Positions 31,240 through 35,902 of a stretch of DNA of 35,902 bases are shown here, piece by piece. The stretch covers positions 1-35,902 of the forward strand of contig JAFKFS010000033.1 in the NCBI GenBank assembly GCA_017308115.1. The letters run 5' to 3'. Made by a program: the position numbers and the translations under genes. Each line of letters begins with the position of its first letter. Position 1 is the stretch's first letter. The stretch comes from Bordetella sp. (GTDB lineage Bacteria > Pseudomonadota > Alphaproteobacteria > Caulobacterales > Caulobacteraceae). Below the pieces are notes generated by a model. It ran no database searches. It was not told where the DNA came from and was given only the letters and a program-made list of their open reading frames with translations.

Positions 31240-32127
31240 ATGCTTCCCACCCTGCGACAGCTCCACTATCTCAAGCTCCTGGCCGAACACGCCTCCTTCA
31301 GCCGCGCGGCCGAGGCGGCCCACGTCAGCCAGCCGGCCCTGTCGGCGGGGGTGCAGGAGCTGGAGAAGATCCTGGGCGCGCCGGTGGTGGAGCGCACGCG
31401 CGGCGCCGTGCAACTGACCGCCGTCGGCGCCGAGGCGGTCAAGCGCGCCGAGGACGTGCTGGCCCGCACCGAGGATCTGGTCGAGGCGGCGCGCAACGCC
31501 GGCAAGCCGCTGTCGGGCCGTTTCCGCCTGGGCGTCATCCCCACGGTCGCCCCCTTCCTTCTGCCCCGCGCCCTGCCCGGCCTGCGCGAGAAGCATCCCG
31601 CCCTGCGCCTGTTCATCCGCGAGGACCTGACGCCGCGCCTGATCGCCGGGCTGAAGGCGGGACAGCTGGACGCGGCCGTCATCGCCCTGCCCTATGAGGC
31701 GGCGGGCATCGACCACGCCCGTATCGGCGACGACGAAATCCTGGCCGCCGCCCCCGTGGGCCATCCTCTGGCGGGCGCGGGGCCGATCCCCGCCGGCCTG
31801 TTGAAGGCCGACGACCTGATCCTGCTCGAGGACGGCCATTGCCTGCGCGATCAGGCCCTGGCCGCCGTCAATATCGAAGCCCCGCGCGGCGAGGACGTCT
31901 TCGCCGCCACCTCCCTGCATACCCTGGTGCAGATGGTGTCGTCCGGGCTGGGCGTCAGCTTCCTGCCGCAGATGGCGGTGCGGGCGGGCCTGGCCGACAA
32001 TCCCGGCGTCGTCGTCCGCCCGATTTCCGAAGACGCGCCGCGCCGCGAGATCGTGGTCGCCTGGCGGGCGGGCTCCAGCCGCGCGGCCGAGGCCGGGCTC
32101 CTGGCCGAGGCGCTCAAGCTGGACTGA
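31240..32127 (+). CDS. oxyR: OxyR-type LysR regulator of peroxide response, with a single cysteine
   Basis: The 295-residue LysR-type regulator has an N-terminal HTH (LRQLHYLKLLAEHASFSRAA, then HVSQPALSAGVQELEKILG) and a substrate domain with LILLEDGHCLRDQAL, the OxyR signature around E. coli Cys199; the equivalent here is Cys201. The second redox cysteine (E. coli Cys208, 9 residues on) is replaced by Val210 (codon GTC), and no other cysteine is present. The start could be the ATG at 31240 or the GTG at 31231; the ATG gives the usual N terminus. It is divergent from ahpC, the expected target. The switch may therefore work by Cys201 sulfenic acid or another modification; that is inference. 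Confidence 0.92.
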   Translation: MLPTLRQLHYLKLLAEHASFSRAAEAAHVSQPALSAGVQELEKILGAPVVERTRGAVQLTAVGAEAVKRAEDVLARTEDLVEAARNAGKPLSGRFRLGVIPTVAPFLLPRALPGLREKHPALRLFIREDLTPRLIAGLKAGQLDAAVIALPYEAAGIDHARIGDDEILAAAPVGHPLAGAGPIPAGLLKADDLILLEDGHCLRDQALAAVNIEAPRGEDVFAATSLHTLVQMVSSGLGVSFLPQMAVRAGLADNPGVVVRPISEDAPRREIVVAWRAGSSRAAEAGLLAEALKLD

Positions 32128-32132
32128 GGCGT

Positions 32133-32609
32133 TCAGCCGAACAGGCGGCTGTCCCACCAGACCGGAACCTCCAGCCCCGGCCTGATGCGGGCGAAATCCG
32201 GGTGCGCGGTGTTGAAGACGAGGTTGCGCTCCATCCGCGCCACGACCGAGGGCGTGATCAACAGGGCCGAGCGGCCCTCCGTGCGCCAGGCGCGGCCGAA
32301 GGCGCGGGCCGCCGCCCCGCCCGGCTCGGCCCAGCCGGGAATCAGGTCCGGATTGACCACTTCATAGGAGACGCCCGCCGGGATGTGGATCTCCACATAA
32401 TGCTGGCCCGAGGGCAGTTCGCCGCCGAAATGGACCAGCTTCTCCAGCAGGGCGGTGGAATAGTGCTCGGCGGCGTAGATCACCCTCTGGCCCGCCTCGT
32501 GCCAGCGGCCCGAGGCCAGGCGCGCGCCGCCGTCGCTCCAGATGGGGTGTTCGCCGCGCGGATCGCCGATGCGGAAAGCCGTGAGCGCGTCGTCCAGCCG
32601 ACGGTGCAT
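32133..32609 (-). CDS. RES-domain toxin of a type II toxin-antitoxin pair
   Basis: The 158-residue protein has the RES fold signature: F-R-I near the N terminus, then a S-G-R-W block (ARLASGRWHEAGQRVIYAAEHYSTALLE) with the conserved Arg and Glu, and a C-terminal N-x-A-H-P-D-F. RES toxins are NAD-degrading enzymes. The start lies 8 bp after the antitoxin stop. Its 3' end converges on oxyR, only 5 bp from the oxyR stop. Catalytic Arg and Glu look intact, so the toxin is probably active. Function is inferred from the family. Confidence 0.9.
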   Translation of the reverse strand: MHRRLDDALTAFRIGDPRGEHPIWSDGGARLASGRWHEAGQRVIYAAEHYSTALLEKLVHFGGELPSGQHYVEIHIPAGVSYEVVNPDLIPGWAEPGGAAARAFGRAWRTEGRSALLITPSVVARMERNLVFNTAHPDFARIRPGLEVPVWWDSRLFG

Positions 32610-32617
32610 GGGCCGGC

Positions 32618-33103
32618 CTAGACCGCGAAGCCGGCGTCGGCGCGACGCACCAGATTGATCACCGCCTCGGCCCCCGCCGAACTGGACTGGGCCATGGCCA
32701 AGGGGGTGCGGCCGTTCAGCAGCTGGTGCGGACGGTTGAGGAAGCGGACGACGGCGGCGCTGTCGCCGCGATAGGCGCGGCCCACGGCGTCGACCACCCG
32801 CCCGACCTCATAAAGCCGCTCGCTCATCTCGCGCGACAGGGGCTTGCGGCTGGTGCGGGCGCGGCGCAGCGTGGCCTCGGGGATGATCTGGCCGACGACG
32901 CGGGGCATGCCGATGACCTGGCCCAGGGCGGCGGCGGCGGCGGGCTTCAGCCCCTGCGACACCCGTTCGGCCAGGGCCACGTCGTCCAGCGCCTCATTGT
33001 CGTTCAGGCCCAGCAGCTTGCCGATCCGCGCCGCGTCGCTGGCGGGCAGGGTCTCGGGCGAGGCGTAGAGGTCGAGGGCGGTCATGGCGGCGGCTTTCGT
33101 CAT
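32618..33103 (-). CDS. Xre/MbcA/ParS-type (DUF2384) antitoxin
   Basis: The 161-residue protein is the typical partner of RES toxins. The N-terminal part is an Xre-like HTH (about residues 40-75: LAERVSQGLKPAAAAALGQVIG), and the C-terminal DUF2384 region is RLYEVGRVVDAVGRAYRGDSAAVVRFLNRPHQLLNGRTPLAM, followed by a helix that often inserts in the toxin active site. It precedes the toxin gene, as expected, and is probably the autorepressor. The start could be Met1 or Met7; no strong ribosome binding site is visible. The despite-name ParS here is unrelated to chromosomal parS. Confidence 0.9.
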   Translation of the reverse strand: MTKAAAMTALDLYASPETLPASDAARIGKLLGLNDNEALDDVALAERVSQGLKPAAAAALGQVIGMPRVVGQIIPEATLRRARTSRKPLSREMSERLYEVGRVVDAVGRAYRGDSAAVVRFLNRPHQLLNGRTPLAMAQSSSAGAEAVINLVRRADAGFAV

Positions 33104-33174
33104 CTGACGTGAAGATGGGCGTCAAACGGCGAAGAGGCAAGGGCGTCGCTTCCCGGCTCATCCCGGCGTCCAAG

Positions 33175-33206
33175 AAAAAAGGCCGGCGGATCGCTCCGCC
33201 GGCCTT
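33175..33206 (-). terminator. Intrinsic terminator of acnA
   Basis: A 12-bp stem AAGGCCGGCGGA/TCCGCCGGCCTT with a TCGC loop is followed on the minus strand by six U residues (33180-33175). It shares the core CGGATCGCTCCG with the terminator at 29598-29625. Confidence 0.88.
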
Positions 33207-33216
33207 CATTCTGGTG

Positions 33217-33247
33217 GGTCCAGCGCGCTTTCGCGCTGCTTGAGACC
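33217..33247 (+). repeat. CTCAAGCAGC nested-hairpin repeat, copy 6 (diverged)
   Basis: Outer arms GGTC (33217-33220) and GACC (33244-33247), an inner hairpin AGCGC/GCGCT (33222-33237) and TGCTTG (33237-33242) keep the plan in a shorter form. It lies between the acnA stop and the acnA terminator, in the opposite orientation to the gene. Confidence 0.7.
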
Positions 33248-33249
33248 TC

Positions 33250-35902
<2,653 letters not shown>

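Overview
The window looks like the chromosomal replication-origin region of a GC-rich alphaproteobacterium of the order Caulobacterales, most like Brevundimonas or Caulobacter. Three things support this. The block rho - hemJ - hemH - hemE - gap - ppsR - maf - aroE - coaE - dnaQ - secB is the order I know from the Caulobacter crescentus origin (Cori lies between hemE and the DUF299 gene). A perfect 16-bp parS site lies between the mnmE side and rho. The hemE/ppsR gap is rich in GANTC (CcrM) sites and has DnaA-box-like elements. Genes run outward from the gap on both sides, so they are co-oriented with replication. The genus is inference.

Left arm (1-4939, minus strand): the first codons of mnmE, a small DUF6489 protein, Rho with a long acidic N-terminal extension, and a haem operon (hemE, hemH, hemJ). 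Origin gap: 4940-5424. Right arm (5425-12043): ppsR, maf, aroE, coaE and dnaQ, mostly coupled by 4-bp overlaps; then a convergent ABM-domain gene and secB on the minus strand; then a Tim44-like protein and the lytic transglycosylase MltA.

Middle (12074-24375): a HerA-like DUF853 ATPase, an AI-2E/PerM-type membrane protein, a strong candidate small RNA with two identical C-rich hairpin loops (about 14941-15064), the large NAD-glutamate dehydrogenase gdhZ, a universal stress protein, an Nfu-type Fe-S carrier, two XRE regulators, tsaB-rimI and fur. Then (24442-29567) miaB, phoH-ybeY-lnt and a third XRE regulator.

Right end (29649-35902): a peroxide-defence module (ahpD and ahpC on the minus strand, divergent from an OxyR-type regulator that keeps only one of the two redox cysteines), a Xre/RES toxin-antitoxin pair, and aconitase acnA, whose 5' end is cut by the window edge.

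Spaces between genes hold two repeat families. One is a 42-bp nested hairpin with a CTCAAGCAGC core (six copies plus one degenerate). The other is a 48-bp double hairpin (two copies plus a half copy). There are four clear intrinsic terminators besides that of the candidate RNA. I found no tRNA, rRNA, insertion sequence, prophage or CRISPR array. dnaA is not in the window. The most interesting unexplained element is the candidate RNA between the PerM-type gene and gdhZ.
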